From: Bradyrhizobium diazoefficiens
GTDB lineage: Bacteria > Pseudomonadota > Alphaproteobacteria > Rhizobiales > Xanthobacteraceae
DNA: 64,000 nucleotides
Assembly: GCF_016616235.1 (NCBI RefSeq)
Contig: NZ_CP067100.1
Span: 3,965,001 to 4,029,000, forward strand
Direction of reading: 5' to 3'
The stretch's first letter is position 1; each line of letters begins with the position of its first letter. The notes under the pieces were generated by a model. It made no database searches and had not been told where the DNA came from. It saw only the letters and a program-made list of their open reading frames with translations. The translations under genes were made by a program, and so were the position numbers. Positions 31,092 through 40,550 of the stretch are shown here, one piece after another.

Positions 31092-32270
31092 CTATCGCCT
31101 GGCCAAACCCGTGAGGTGGTCGATCAGCCGATCGATCTCGGCTTCCGTGTTGTAACAATGCGGGGACGCCCGCACGACCGGCGGCAGGGCGCGGATTTCG
31201 GCATCGATGCGGGTGCTCGCAGGGTCCGAAGCGCCGATCGTGATGCCGGCTGCCGCGGCGCTGCGGACGATCGCATCGGCGTCATGCTCCTCCATCGTGA
31301 AGCTGACGATCGCGCCCGGCGTGCGTCCGAGGTCGCGAATTTCGACGCCGCGAATGGATGCAAGGCCGGCACGCAAGCGATCGGCGAGCATGCGGCAGCG
31401 CTGTTCGATCGGGCCAAGACCGATGTCGAGCGCATAGTCCACTGCAGCGCCCAGCCCCAGCCGGGCCGCATAATTGTTCTCCCAGGTCTCGAAACGGCGC
31501 GCATCGTCCCGAAGCCGGTATTCATCTCGTGCGACCCAAGGCGCCGCGAAGTGGTCGATCATCGGCGGCTCGAGGCGTTGCAGCAGCGGCCCGCGAACGT
31601 AGAGAAAGCCGGTGCCGCGCGGGCCGCGCAGGAATTTACGCCCGGTCGCCGACAGCATGTCACAGCGGATGGCTTCGACGTCGACCTCCATTTGGCCGAC
31701 GGCCTGGCAGGCGTCGAGCAGATAAGGGATGCCGTGCGCCCGGGCGATCTTGCCGATCGCCGCTGCGGGATTGACCAGCCCGCCATTGGTCGGCACCCAG
31801 GTGATCGCTATCAGCTTTACGCGCGCATCGATCATGCGTTCGAGCGCGCGGACGTCGAGCTCGCCGGTGGCATCGCTCGGCACGATGTCGATGATCGCGC
31901 CGGTGCGTCTCGCGACCTGAAGGAATGCGACGTAATTGGCGGCGTATTCCGCCTCGGCAGTCAGGATCCGGTCGCCCTCGCGGAACGCAAGCGCGTAGAA
32001 CGCCATCTGCCAGGCGACCGTGGCGTTCTCTACCAGCGCAATCTCGTCGGGCGCGGCATTCAGCAGTCGGGCTACCGAGCCGTACACGGCGTCGAGCCGA
32101 TCGGCCTCGCGGTCGGCGGCGGCATAGCCTCCGATCTCGCTCTCCAGATCGATATGCTGCTTCATCGCCGCGACGACGGCCGTCGGCATGAGGGCTGCGC
32201 CGGCGTTGTGGAGATATGCGAGCCGGGAAGCGGCGGGCGTGTCGGCGCGTATCCTGTCGATGTCGATCAC
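31092..32270 (-). CDS. Class V aminotransferase family protein
   Basis: 392 residues, PLP-dependent fold type I. Visible are D187 in LLDACQAVGQ, which contacts the PLP ring, and the Schiff-base K212 in ATGRKFLRGPRGTGF. It resembles the SufS/isopenicillin-N-epimerase-like group but lacks an adjacent suf operon or a clear cysteine-desulfurase active-site loop. The substrate is unknown. It is divergent from the LysR gene, which may control it. It converges on the cupin gene with 8 bp between the stops. Confidence 0.87.
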   Translation of the reverse strand: MIDIDRIRADTPAASRLAYLHNAGAALMPTAVVAAMKQHIDLESEIGGYAAADREADRLDAVYGSVARLLNAAPDEIALVENATVAWQMAFYALAFREGDRILTAEAEYAANYVAFLQVARRTGAIIDIVPSDATGELDVRALERMIDARVKLIAITWVPTNGGLVNPAAAIGKIARAHGIPYLLDACQAVGQMEVDVEAIRCDMLSATGRKFLRGPRGTGFLYVRGPLLQRLEPPMIDHFAAPWVARDEYRLRDDARRFETWENNYAARLGLGAAVDYALDIGLGPIEQRCRMLADRLRAGLASIRGVEIRDLGRTPGAIVSFTMEEHDADAIVRSAAAAGITIGASDPASTRIDAEIRALPPVVRASPHCYNTEAEIDRLIDHLTGLARR

Positions 32271-32346
32271 GTACTGGTCTCCGCATCCGCTGTCCCGGTC
32301 CTATGAATTAGGCGTGATGACGCGTACGAGCAAGCTTGTGGGTCGC

Positions 32347-32394
32347 TTGGAATAGAATGGCGGATTATTGCTCGATCTTGGTATCTAATTCCAA
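32347..32394. promoter_or_regulatory. Candidate operator between the aminotransferase and LysR genes
   Basis: TTGGAAT at 32347-32353 and ATTCCAA at 32388-32394 form perfect 7-bp arms 34 bp apart in the 203-bp divergent promoter region. LysR proteins typically bind spaced dyads in such regions, so this is a candidate site. It has not been matched to a known consensus. Confidence 0.3.
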
Positions 32395-32473
32395 TACGGC
32401 GGGTTATCGGCCTAAGCTTTGAGAAAACCGGCGACTCCGAACGCGGTATCCTCGGAGGATCGGAAAACCGGCC

Positions 32474-33430
32474 ATGCAAGAGAAAACGCAGATATCACGC
32501 TCGGCGAGCGGAGCGCCCAGGACCGACATCACGCGACGGATCGACCTCACGACCCTCAGGCTGTTCATCGCAATCTGTGAAGAAGGCAATTTGACGCGCG
32601 CCTCGCAGCGCGAAGCGATCGCGCCCTCCGCCGTCAGCAAGCGCATGCATGATCTCGAGGAGCTGCTCGAGGTCGCCTTGTTCGAGCGGCACCCGAACGG
32701 CATGGCGCTGACGCCGGCCGGCGAGTCGCTGCTGCATCATGCGCGCGTGACGCTGCTCAATGTCGAGAAGATCGCAGTCGACATGGCCGAGCATGCGCGC
32801 GGCGTGCGCGGTCATGTACGCATGTTGGCCAATCTGTCGTCGATCGTCGAGTTCCTCCCCGACGATCTGCCCGGCTTCTTCCGCTCGCACGAACTGGTGC
32901 GCCTTGATCTGCAGGAGCGTCCCAGCGCCGATGTCGTTCGCGGCGTGGAGGAGGGCGTGGCCCAAATCGGCATCTGCTCGGCCGACGTGTCGACGCGCGG
33001 TCTGGATCGGTTTTCCTATCGGCGGGACCGCCTCGTCATCGTGGTGCGGTCCGACCATCCGCTAGCTCGGGCGACGGACCTGTCCTTCGCCGATACGCTC
33101 GACTACGACCATATCGGCCTGTTTGCGACGAGCTCGATCTATCTGCGCTCGCAATACACGGCGCAGCAGATCGGCAAGTCGATCCGGCTGCGGGTTCACG
33201 TTCCTGGTTTCGATGCCGTGTGCAGGATGGTGCAGGCCGGGATGGGCATCGGCCTCATTCCCGACCGTGCGTTCGAGGTCCTCAGTCACGGCATGAACCT
33301 GACCGCTATCGAATTGACGGATGACTGGGCCGATCGCGAGCTGGTGCTGGTCGCGAGAGATCGGGCAGGGTTGTCGGCGACGAGCCAGCTGATGCTCGAC
33401 CATCTGCGATCGCTTGGCAGACCACATTGA
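32474..33430 (+). CDS. LysR-family transcriptional regulator
   Basis: 318 residues. The N-terminal helix-turn-helix (about residues 17-80) carries LRLFIAICEEGNLTRASQ and APSAVSKRMHDLEELL. A periplasmic-binding-protein-like effector domain follows (about 105-310). It is divergent from the aminotransferase and 113 bp upstream of the CoA-transferase/lyase/MFS operon on the same strand. Control of that operon, of the aminotransferase, or of both is plausible. Confidence 0.92.
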   Translation: MQEKTQISRSASGAPRTDITRRIDLTTLRLFIAICEEGNLTRASQREAIAPSAVSKRMHDLEELLEVALFERHPNGMALTPAGESLLHHARVTLLNVEKIAVDMAEHARGVRGHVRMLANLSSIVEFLPDDLPGFFRSHELVRLDLQERPSADVVRGVEEGVAQIGICSADVSTRGLDRFSYRRDRLVIVVRSDHPLARATDLSFADTLDYDHIGLFATSSIYLRSQYTAQQIGKSIRLRVHVPGFDAVCRMVQAGMGIGLIPDRAFEVLSHGMNLTAIELTDDWADRELVLVARDRAGLSATSQLMLDHLRSLGRPH

Positions 33431-33543
33431 CGCTGCCCTCGGCCTCGTTCGTCATCCGCGAACGCGTGTTCATCAAAGGATATTGGACTTAACACCCTGC
33501 ACTCGGCGACACCACGATCAAACAAGATCGAGGAGCGCCGGAC

Positions 33544-34737
33544 GTGGACGGACCACTATCGGGAATACGGGTCGTTGAACTCGGAACTTTGATTGCGGCG
33601 CCCTTTGCGGCACGGCTGTTCGCCGAGTTCGGCGCCGAAGTCATCAAGATCGAGCAGCCTGGCAGCGGCGATCCCTTGCGCAGGTGGCGCAAGCTGCATC
33701 AGGGCACCTCGCTCTGGTGGTACCTGCAATCGCGCAACAAGAAATCGATCGCGATCGATTTGAAATCGCCTGATGGTCGCGACGTGGCCCTTCGCCTCGC
33801 GGCACAAGCCGATGTTGTGATCGAGAATTTCAAGCCGGGCAGTCTCGAGAAGCTTGGCCTCGGCTGGGACGTGCTGTCGAAGCTCAACCCGGACCTGACA
33901 CTGGTGCGCATCTCCGGTTACGGCCAGACCGGCCCCTATCGCGACCGCTCCGGGTTCGGTGCGATCGGCGAGGCCATGGGCGGGTTGCGCTTCACCACGG
34001 GCGATCCGGACAGCCCGCCGGCGCGCGTCGGCATCAGCATCGGCGACAGTCTTGCCTCGCTCCATGGTGTGATCGGCGCGCTGATGTCGCTGCTGCGGGT
34101 CAAGACGGGGCAGGGCCGCGGGCAGGTCGTCGACGTCTCGCTCTATGAGAGCGTGTTCAACCTGATGGAGAGCCTGGTCCCCGAATACGATCTCATGGGG
34201 CATGTCAGGACTCGCACCGGCGGGGCGCTGCCGGGCATCAGTCCCTCCAATACGTACCCGAGCTCGGACGGTCGCCACGTCGTCATCGCCGGCAATAGCG
34301 ATGCGATCTTCAAGCGGCTGATGCAGGTGGTCGGCCGTCTGGATCTTGCAGACGATCCGGCGCTCGCAAGCAATGACGGACGGGTCCGCTGCAACGCCAT
34401 GCTCGATGCCGCCATCGCCGGCTGGACCTCGGAGCGGACGATGGACGAGATCCTCGAGCGCCTCGATGCGGCTGATGTTCCCGCGGGCCGGATCTATTCG
34501 GTCGCCGATATCGTCGACGATCCCCATTACGCCGCCCGCGACATGATCCTGTCGACCGAGCTGCCGGGCGACGTCACCGTGAAGATGCCGGGCATCGCGC
34601 CAAAGCTCTCCGACACGCCCGGCGTCGTCAAATGGCCGGGCCCGACGCTGGGACAGCACACTGATGAGGTGCTGAGGGACCTCGGCCTGCAGGCTGGAGA
34701 TATCGCGCAGCTGCGCCGAAGCGGAGCGGTGCAATGA
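33544..34737 (+). CDS. CaiB/BaiF family CoA transferase
   Basis: 397 residues from a GTG start with GAGGAG nearby. A family III CoA-transferase that moves CoA between carboxylic acids. The catalytic Asp is D168 in ISIGDSLASLHG, matching the formyl-CoA transferase active site. The N-terminal segment GIRVVELGTLIAAPFAARL is typical. It overlaps the downstream lyase gene by 4 bp (ATGA). The acid activated is not known; HMG, citramalate-like or glutarate-like acids fit the neighbouring lyase. Confidence 0.9.
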   Translation: MDGPLSGIRVVELGTLIAAPFAARLFAEFGAEVIKIEQPGSGDPLRRWRKLHQGTSLWWYLQSRNKKSIAIDLKSPDGRDVALRLAAQADVVIENFKPGSLEKLGLGWDVLSKLNPDLTLVRISGYGQTGPYRDRSGFGAIGEAMGGLRFTTGDPDSPPARVGISIGDSLASLHGVIGALMSLLRVKTGQGRGQVVDVSLYESVFNLMESLVPEYDLMGHVRTRTGGALPGISPSNTYPSSDGRHVVIAGNSDAIFKRLMQVVGRLDLADDPALASNDGRVRCNAMLDAAIAGWTSERTMDEILERLDAADVPAGRIYSVADIVDDPHYAARDMILSTELPGDVTVKMPGIAPKLSDTPGVVKWPGPTLGQHTDEVLRDLGLQAGDIAQLRRSGAVQ

Positions 34738-35675
34738 CGGCAACGCCGCCCGATATCATGATCCAGGAGGTTGCCCCGCGCGACGGCCTCCAGATCGAAG
34801 CGAAATGGGTTGAAACCAGCGACAAGGTCCGGCTGATCAATTCGCTGTCCGCGATCGGGTTCGGCCGCATCGAGGTCTCATCGTTCGTGTCGTCGGCGGC
34901 GGTCCCGTCGCTGCGCGACGCGGCGGACGTCTTCGCCGGCATCGAGCGACGTCCCGGCACGATCTATGCGGCGCTCGTCCCGAACCGAAAGGGCGCCGAG
35001 CTGGCGCTGGCGGCGCGCGCTGACGAACTCAATTTCGTGATGTCGGCGAGCGAAACGCACAATCGTGCCAACATGAACATGACGCACGCGCAGTCGCTCG
35101 CGTCGCTCGGCGAGATCGTGGAGCCGGCCCATGCCGGTGGCGCCTTGGTCAACGCCACCATCGCGACCGCGTTCGGCTGCCCGTTCGAGGGCGTGCAGCC
35201 GTTCGAGAAGGTTCTCGACATCGTCAGGCGCTATCTCGACCTTGGGGTCGACGGCGTCACGCTTGCCGATACGACGGGCATGGCCAATCCCAAGCAGGTC
35301 TCGCAACTGGTGGACGAGGGCCTGATGCTCGTGCCTGCCGATATGCTCACGCTTCACTTTCACAACACGCGCGGTCTCGGATTGGTCAACGTGCTCGCGG
35401 CCTACGACACAGGAGCGCGCCGCTTCGATGCAGCACTCGGCGGCCTTGGCGGCTGTCCATTTGCGCCGGGCGCCACCGGCAACGTCTGTACCGAAGACCT
35501 CGTCAATCTCTGCCATGAGATTGGCTTGCGGACCGGTCTCGACCTGCAGCGCTTGATCGATCTGTCGTTCCGATTGCCCGGACTGGTTGGACATGAGGTG
35601 CCGGGGCAGGTCGCCAAGGCCGGTCGCCCCCTCGATCTGCATCCCATACCCGAACGACTGCGGCGTTCTGCCTGA
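34734..35675 (+). CDS. Hydroxymethylglutaryl-CoA lyase-type enzyme
   Basis: 313 residues of the DRE-TIM metallolyase family. Motifs: IQEVAPRDGLQIE (Arg/Asp of the active site), LHFHNTRGLG (metal His pair), and the cysteine signature GGLGGCPFAPGATGNV. HMG-CoA lyase cleaves HMG-CoA to acetyl-CoA and acetoacetate; related members cleave other 3-hydroxy-3-methyl acyl-CoAs. Coupling to a CoA-transferase suggests that the CoA ester made upstream is its substrate. Confidence 0.9.
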   Translation: MTATPPDIMIQEVAPRDGLQIEAKWVETSDKVRLINSLSAIGFGRIEVSSFVSSAAVPSLRDAADVFAGIERRPGTIYAALVPNRKGAELALAARADELNFVMSASETHNRANMNMTHAQSLASLGEIVEPAHAGGALVNATIATAFGCPFEGVQPFEKVLDIVRRYLDLGVDGVTLADTTGMANPKQVSQLVDEGLMLVPADMLTLHFHNTRGLGLVNVLAAYDTGARRFDAALGGLGGCPFAPGATGNVCTEDLVNLCHEIGLRTGLDLQRLIDLSFRLPGLVGHEVPGQVAKAGRPLDLHPIPERLRRSA

Positions 35676-35716
35676 GCGGCCGCCAAGCAAAATCTCAAAG
35701 CCAAATGGAGGAAACC

Positions 35717-37048
35717 ATGACGATTGCCACGGCGGCGCCGGCCGACCTCGATACCGGGATCACAGAGCATCAAGTGATCAGGAAGATCGCGTGGCGGCTG
35801 ATGCCGCTGATCATCGTCTGCTATTTCTTCGCGTTCTTCGATCGGGTCAACATCAGCTTCGCCAAGGCCGCGTTGCAGGCCGATCTCGGCCTCAGCAACA
35901 CGGCTTACGGCTTTGGCGCCAGCCTGTTCGTCGTCGGCTATGTGCTGCTGGAGGTGCCGAGCAACATGCTGCTCTATCGCTTCGGCGCACGGCGCTGGAT
36001 CGCCCGCATCATGATCTCCTGGGGGCTGGCGACGGCCGCCATGGTCTTCGTTCACAGCGAATGGCAGTTCTATGCGTTGCGCTTCGTGATCGGCGCGATG
36101 GAGGCCGGCTTTGCGCCCGGCATTCTCTACTACCTGACGCTCTGGTTTCCGAAATCGCATCGCGGCCGCATGACGTCCGTGTTCTTTCTTGCGACAGCGT
36201 TCTCAGGGATCATCGGCGCGCCGATCTCCGGCCTCATCCTGAACTATCTGAACGGCCTGCATGGTCTCGCCGGCTGGCAATGGCTGTTCCTGGCCGGCGG
36301 TATTCCGTGCGTTGCCCTTGGCTTGATCGTGCTGCTGCGCTTCGACGACGGGATCGAGCAGGCCGAATGGCTGAGCGATGACGAGCGACGCCTGGTCTTG
36401 GTGCAGCTCGATCGCCAGAAGGGAGAGATTGGCGACCATTCGGCCTGGCGTTCGCTTCTGATGCCCGGCGTGCTTTTGCTCGGGTTCATCTACTTCCTGA
36501 TCCAGATCGCGTCCTACGGCCTCAATTTCTGGGCGCCCGACCTGATCAAGGCGGCCGGCGGCGGCAGTGCGGCTGCGATCGGCTTCCTCACGGCCGTACC
36601 TTACATCTGCGGCGCCGTCTGCATGATCGTCGTCGGGCGATTGTCGGATGCCTCGGGCGAGCGCCCGAAGTTCGTCGCGGGCCTGATCCTGGCTGCGGCG
36701 GTAGGCTTCTTCGCCTCCGGTGCATTCGACCGGAACGTGGTCACGCTGGTTGGTGCGCTTGCAATCCTTGGTGGAGGTGTGGTCGCGGCCATTCCGACGT
36801 TCTGGACTTTGCCTCCGAAGATTCTCGCCGGCGCCGGCGCGGCGAGCGGGATCGCGCTCATCAACACGCTCGGGCAGGTCGGCGGCATCGTCAGCCCGGT
36901 CATGGTCGGCTCGGTGAAGGACTGGACCGGCAGCACGACGCCGGCGCTCTATGTCATCGGCGGCTTGTGCGTGCTGTGCGCAGTCCTGCTGCTAACGGTG
37001 CTTCCGCGTGACCTGAGGGCCAGGGATGTCGCGGAACCCGCGAGGTAG
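35717..37048 (+). CDS. MFS transporter (anion:cation symporter type)
   Basis: 443 residues from the ATG at 35717, with GGAGG at 35707-35711; an ATG at 35705 contains that site and is rejected. About twelve transmembrane helices. The motif CYFFAFFDRVNISFAKAAL is characteristic of the ACS family, which carries organic anions such as tartrate, phthalate or hexuronates. It is third in the operon after the CoA-transferase and lyase and probably imports their acid substrate. Confidence 0.9.
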   Translation: MTIATAAPADLDTGITEHQVIRKIAWRLMPLIIVCYFFAFFDRVNISFAKAALQADLGLSNTAYGFGASLFVVGYVLLEVPSNMLLYRFGARRWIARIMISWGLATAAMVFVHSEWQFYALRFVIGAMEAGFAPGILYYLTLWFPKSHRGRMTSVFFLATAFSGIIGAPISGLILNYLNGLHGLAGWQWLFLAGGIPCVALGLIVLLRFDDGIEQAEWLSDDERRLVLVQLDRQKGEIGDHSAWRSLLMPGVLLLGFIYFLIQIASYGLNFWAPDLIKAAGGGSAAAIGFLTAVPYICGAVCMIVVGRLSDASGERPKFVAGLILAAAVGFFASGAFDRNVVTLVGALAILGGGVVAAIPTFWTLPPKILAGAGAASGIALINTLGQVGGIVSPVMVGSVKDWTGSTTPALYVIGGLCVLCAVLLLTVLPRDLRARDVAEPAR

Positions 37049-37092
37049 GCTGCGGCAATCGGCGCGCCTGGGTGACTCGCGTCCAGGAGGGC

Positions 37093-37665
37093 TCAGATGC
37101 AGAGGCTGAGCAGCTTGATGTGGCAGCCGCTGGATTTGGACTTGCTCGCGGGCGCAATCTCGCGCTTCACGGCAACCAGCGGCTCCCTGTCCTTCTTGCC
37201 TTTGCCCTTCGGCTCATAATCGCCGGCGATCACCATCACCCAATAGGTGCGTTTGCCGCTGGCATTTCTGGCGCTGGCGATGCCGACGCGGGAGGCGTTG
37301 TGGAGCAAGAGGTTCTTGCGGTGGCCCGAGGAGTCGATCCATTGTCCGAGCGTCTTCTCGAAATTGTCGTAGCCGTAGGCGATATTCTCGGCAGCGCGGC
37401 CCGCGCCCGCGGGCGCGACGCGCTTGTTGAATGGACCGAGCGCGTCGTGGCTGAGATCGTCCTTGGCCGCCATCGCGCGCGCCTGGTCCATGGCAATGCG
37501 GTCGAGCGTAGCGTCGCGGACGACGCGGACCTCACCGTGCTTGAGGCGGAAGCTCGAGATCAGCTCGGCCGGGGTCTCGGCCATTGCGGGCGCAGCCGCC
37601 AGCAGCAGAAAGCCGGCGATCAGCCCGCCAACCAAACGATGCGTCGTCGTCCCCCGCCTGCCCAT
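37093..37665 (-). CDS. Secreted CAP (SCP/PR1-like) domain protein
   Basis: 190 residues. A signal peptide ends near APAMA at residue 29. The CAP domain follows with DLSHDALGPFNKRV, AAENIAYGYDN and LGQWIDSSGHRKNLL, giving the expected His and Glu cavity residues. The C-terminal tail is Lys-rich with two Cys. The function of bacterial CAP proteins is mostly unknown. It lies downstream of the kinase-like gene on the same strand, with 77 bp between. Confidence 0.87.
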   Translation of the reverse strand: MGRRGTTTHRLVGGLIAGFLLLAAAPAMAETPAELISSFRLKHGEVRVVRDATLDRIAMDQARAMAAKDDLSHDALGPFNKRVAPAGAGRAAENIAYGYDNFEKTLGQWIDSSGHRKNLLLHNASRVGIASARNASGKRTYWVMVIAGDYEPKGKGKKDREPLVAVKREIAPASKSKSSGCHIKLLSLCI

Positions 37666-37742
37666 AACCCGCCAAGCCCACCTTTGTTCGACCGCTTCTC
37701 CATCGCCAATGTGGACGCTTCAAGGCACCGAGGCCCCCAGCG

Positions 37743-38837
37743 CTAGCTCGTCGGCAGGTCCGCCTCGAAGTTGAAGCGGTCGCGCAGGTTCTTGCGCTGC
37801 TCCAGGATGTCCCTGAGGAAGGCGCGGTCCTGGTCGTTTCTCATCATCGGCTCGATCAGGTCGAGCTGGTTCATGGCGACCAGCTGCAGGATCTCGGTGC
37901 GCGGCTTGCCGCTTGTGTCGCGCGGCAACGCATGCACCACCTGGATGTGTTCCGGCGGCTTCGGGCCCTTCGCGGCGGTGAGCTCGATGCGGAGCTGGCC
38001 TTCGAGCGTGGCCTGATCCGCCTCGACGAAGGCATAGAGCCCGACGCCGGAGCGGCGGTCGGCGAACGCGACAATGGCCGTATCGCGCACGGCTGGATTC
38101 TTGCGGATCAGCTCGGCCAGCACCGGGGCGTCGTTGACGAGCCGCCGGCCGCCGCCCTCGCGGTCGGTGAAGTTGAACAGGCCGCGGGTGATGGCCCGAT
38201 AGACCTTCTTGCCGGTGGCCAGCCACAGGCTCGCGGCGAACGACTTGTTCGCCAAAACCTTTCGCTCGCGCGGCGTCAGCGCCTCGGGCGCGTAGGAGCG
38301 CTTGTGCTTGAGCAGATGCCGCAGGTCTTCATAGGCGAGGATGCGATAGAGCCGTCCGCGCCGGTTGAAGCACGCTGCCAGCTGGAAGTCGGTCACATAG
38401 GCGCGGCCATCGCGGCCGACCAGCCAGTTCTGTTCCTTGGCAAGATCGTTGTGGCAGATGCCGGCGCGGCGCAGCCGGCGCAGCGCGGCCTTGGCCGAGC
38501 GGAAGTAGGCGACATCGCCATGCGGCTTGGCCAGATGCAATGCGACGCCGTCGACGAAGCCGCGGACCAGGGCGCGGCGGCCGGCCCACAGCAGCTCGGG
38601 ACCGACGTCGAGACCTTTGGCGTGCACCAGCGCATGCCTCTCGCGGGCGAACAGATGTCGCGCTAGAGCGAATGACCACCACGGCACTTCATCCAGCCGG
38701 CGCAGCACCGCGTCGACCTCGCCGCCGTCGCCGCGGAAGCGGCCGCGCTCGACGGTCGAGAACACGTCGCGCTTGAGCAGCACGCCGTCAGTCCAGCGCG
38801 CCGAGAGCACCGCGGCGTCGTCTTTGGGGAGGCTCAT
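37743..38837 (-). CDS. Kinase-like protein fused to an acyl-CoA synthetase C-terminal domain
   Basis: 364 residues from the ATG at 38837 (an in-frame ATG at 38861 would overlap trmFO). Residues about 15-215 form a RIO/small-molecule-kinase-like fold with catalytic loop H129-N-D131-LAKEQN137 and a DFQ triplet at D150 in place of DFG. Residues about 235-320 resemble the AMP-binding_C domain of acyl-CoA synthetases, including VRDTAIVAF and TSGKPRTEIL with K311 at the catalytic lysine position. There is no AMP-binding N-domain. It begins 7 bp after trmFO ends, so the genes are likely co-transcribed. The substrate is unknown. Confidence 0.75.
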   Translation of the reverse strand: MSLPKDDAAVLSARWTDGVLLKRDVFSTVERGRFRGDGGEVDAVLRRLDEVPWWSFALARHLFARERHALVHAKGLDVGPELLWAGRRALVRGFVDGVALHLAKPHGDVAYFRSAKAALRRLRRAGICHNDLAKEQNWLVGRDGRAYVTDFQLAACFNRRGRLYRILAYEDLRHLLKHKRSYAPEALTPRERKVLANKSFAASLWLATGKKVYRAITRGLFNFTDREGGGRRLVNDAPVLAELIRKNPAVRDTAIVAFADRRSGVGLYAFVEADQATLEGQLRIELTAAKGPKPPEHIQVVHALPRDTSGKPRTEILQLVAMNQLDLIEPMMRNDQDRAFLRDILEQRKNLRDRFNFEADLPTS

Positions 38838-38844
38838 CGAAGGC

Positions 38845-40272
38845 TCACGCAGCGGCAGCAATGCGCAGGTGATCGGCGATCCAGCGATCGAGATCGGCGA
38901 GCGCCCGTGCGCTCATCGCCTGCTTCTTGGCCACGGTCTTCTCGTTGCCGCGCAGCCGCGTACCGTCGGGCTTCTTGGTCGGCACGCTTGCGAGCGGGGG
39001 GAACAGGCCGAAATTGATGTTCATCGGCTGGAACGAGCGCGTGCCCGGCTCGACGGTCTCGATATGGCCGCCGGTGATGTGACCGAGCAGCGATCCCAGT
39101 GCCGTCGTCGCCGGCGGGCTCGCGAGCCGCTCGCCGCGAGCATCGGCTGCCGCATAGAGGCCGGCAATCAGGCCGACGCTGGCGGATTCCACATAGCCTT
39201 CGCAGCCGGTCATCTGGCCGGCGAAGCGCAGCCGCGGCTGCGCACGCAGGCGCAGCTGGCTGTCGAGCAGCTTTGGCGAGTTGAGGAAGGTGTTGCGATG
39301 CAGGCCGCCGAGACGGGCGAACTCGGCCTTCTCGAGGCCTGGAATGGTGCGGAAGATGCGCTGCTGCTCGCCATATTTCAGCTTCGTCTGGAAGCCGACG
39401 ATGTTGTAGAGCGTGCCGAGCTTATTGTCCTGGCGCAGCTGGACGATGGCATAGGCCTTGGTTGCGGGATCGTGCGCATTGGTGAGGCCGACCGGCTTCA
39501 TCGGCCCGTGGCGCAAGGTCTCGGGGCCGCGCTCCGCCATCACCTCGATCGGCAGGCAGCCGTCGAAATAGGGCGTGTTGGTCTCCCACTCCTTGAACTC
39601 GGTCTTCTCGCCCGCGACCAGCGCGGCGACGAAGCCGTCATATTGCTCCTTGGTCATGGGACAATTGATGTAGTCGGCGCCATTGCCGCCGGGGCCGACC
39701 TTGTCGTAGCGCGACTGGAACCAGGCCACCGACATGTCGATGGACTCGCGGTGCACAATCGGCGCGATCGCGTCGAAGAAGGCGAGCGCGTTCTCATCCG
39801 TAAGTTCGCGGATGGAATCGGCGAGCGGGGCGGAGGTGAGGGGGCCGGTTGCAACGATCACGTTGCTCCAGTCGGCCGGCGGCAGGCCTGCGACCTCGCC
39901 GCGGGCGATCTCGATCAGGGGATGGTCGTTCAGCGCCTTGGTGACGGCCGCCGAGAAGCCGTCGCGGTCGACCGCCAGCGCGCCGCCGGCGGGCACCTGG
40001 TTGGCATCGGCTGCGCGCATGATCAGCGAGTCGAGCCGGCGCATCTCCGCATGCAGCAGCCCGACGGCATTGTTGGCGGCGTCGTCCGAGCGGAACGAAT
40101 TGGAGCAGACGAGCTCGGCCAGCCCGTCGGTGCGGTGCGCCTCGGTCATGCGGTCTGGCCGCATCTCGTGCAGCACCACGGGCAGGCCGGATTTGGCGAC
40201 CTGCCAGGCGGCCTCGGAACCGGCAAGGCCGGCGCCGATCACATGGACGATGTTGGATTGGGGTCCTGTCAT
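38845..40272 (-). CDS. trmFO: Methylenetetrahydrofolate-tRNA-(uracil-5-)-methyltransferase
   Basis: 475 residues. The FAD-dependent enzyme forms m5U54 in the tRNA T-loop, using methylene-THF. The N-terminal FAD loop [16 protein letters not shown] is followed by [25 protein letters not shown] with its catalytic Cys, and the C-terminal [14 protein letters not shown]. Its length matches the family. It is the first gene of a probable trmFO-kinase pair. Confidence 0.95.
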   Translation of the reverse strand: MTGPQSNIVHVIGAGLAGSEAAWQVAKSGLPVVLHEMRPDRMTEAHRTDGLAELVCSNSFRSDDAANNAVGLLHAEMRRLDSLIMRAADANQVPAGGALAVDRDGFSAAVTKALNDHPLIEIARGEVAGLPPADWSNVIVATGPLTSAPLADSIRELTDENALAFFDAIAPIVHRESIDMSVAWFQSRYDKVGPGGNGADYINCPMTKEQYDGFVAALVAGEKTEFKEWETNTPYFDGCLPIEVMAERGPETLRHGPMKPVGLTNAHDPATKAYAIVQLRQDNKLGTLYNIVGFQTKLKYGEQQRIFRTIPGLEKAEFARLGGLHRNTFLNSPKLLDSQLRLRAQPRLRFAGQMTGCEGYVESASVGLIAGLYAAADARGERLASPPATTALGSLLGHITGGHIETVEPGTRSFQPMNINFGLFPPLASVPTKKPDGTRLRGNEKTVAKKQAMSARALADLDRWIADHLRIAAAA

Positions 40273-40346
40273 GGAGCGGACAGGTAGCGCTTTTTGGCGG
40301 CCAGTGGAATCGCCGAGATCGAGTTTTCAGCCGCTAGAGACGACAA

Positions 40347-40365
40347 CGCCCGCACGAGGCGGGCG
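40347..40365 (-). terminator. Probable terminator hairpin after the DUF1127 gene
   Basis: CGCCCGC (40347-40353) and GCGGGCG (40359-40365) form a GC-rich stem with a 5-nt loop, 33 bp past the stop of the DUF1127 gene on the minus strand. The following tract on that strand (TTGTCGTCT) is only moderately T-rich. Confidence 0.5.
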
Positions 40366-40397
40366 CTATCGGTTCGTCCAGTAAGGGCTGAACGATA

Positions 40398-40550
40398 TCA
40401 GCCCTGGTACTGACCGGCGGCAACGCGCGGGATGTCCGAGCGATCGAGGCCGATGTCGGCCAGTTCGCGATCGCTGAGCTGGGACAATTCGGCAACATTG
40501 CGCTGATAGTCCCGGAAAGCCTGGATCATGCGGATGAGCGAGAGCAGCAT
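40398..40550 (-). CDS. DUF1127 domain-containing small protein
   Basis: 50 residues from the ATG at 40550, with AGGAG just upstream; a 90-residue reading is unlikely. The C-terminal YjiS-like DUF1127 motif is visible in AELSQLSDRELADIGLDRSDIP. Small Arg-rich DUF1127 proteins act in RNA turnover and in phosphate and carbon metabolism in Agrobacterium and Rhodobacter. Its function here is unknown. It stands alone with its own likely terminator. Confidence 0.87.
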   Translation of the reverse strand: MLLSLIRMIQAFRDYQRNVAELSQLSDRELADIGLDRSDIPRVAAGQYQG

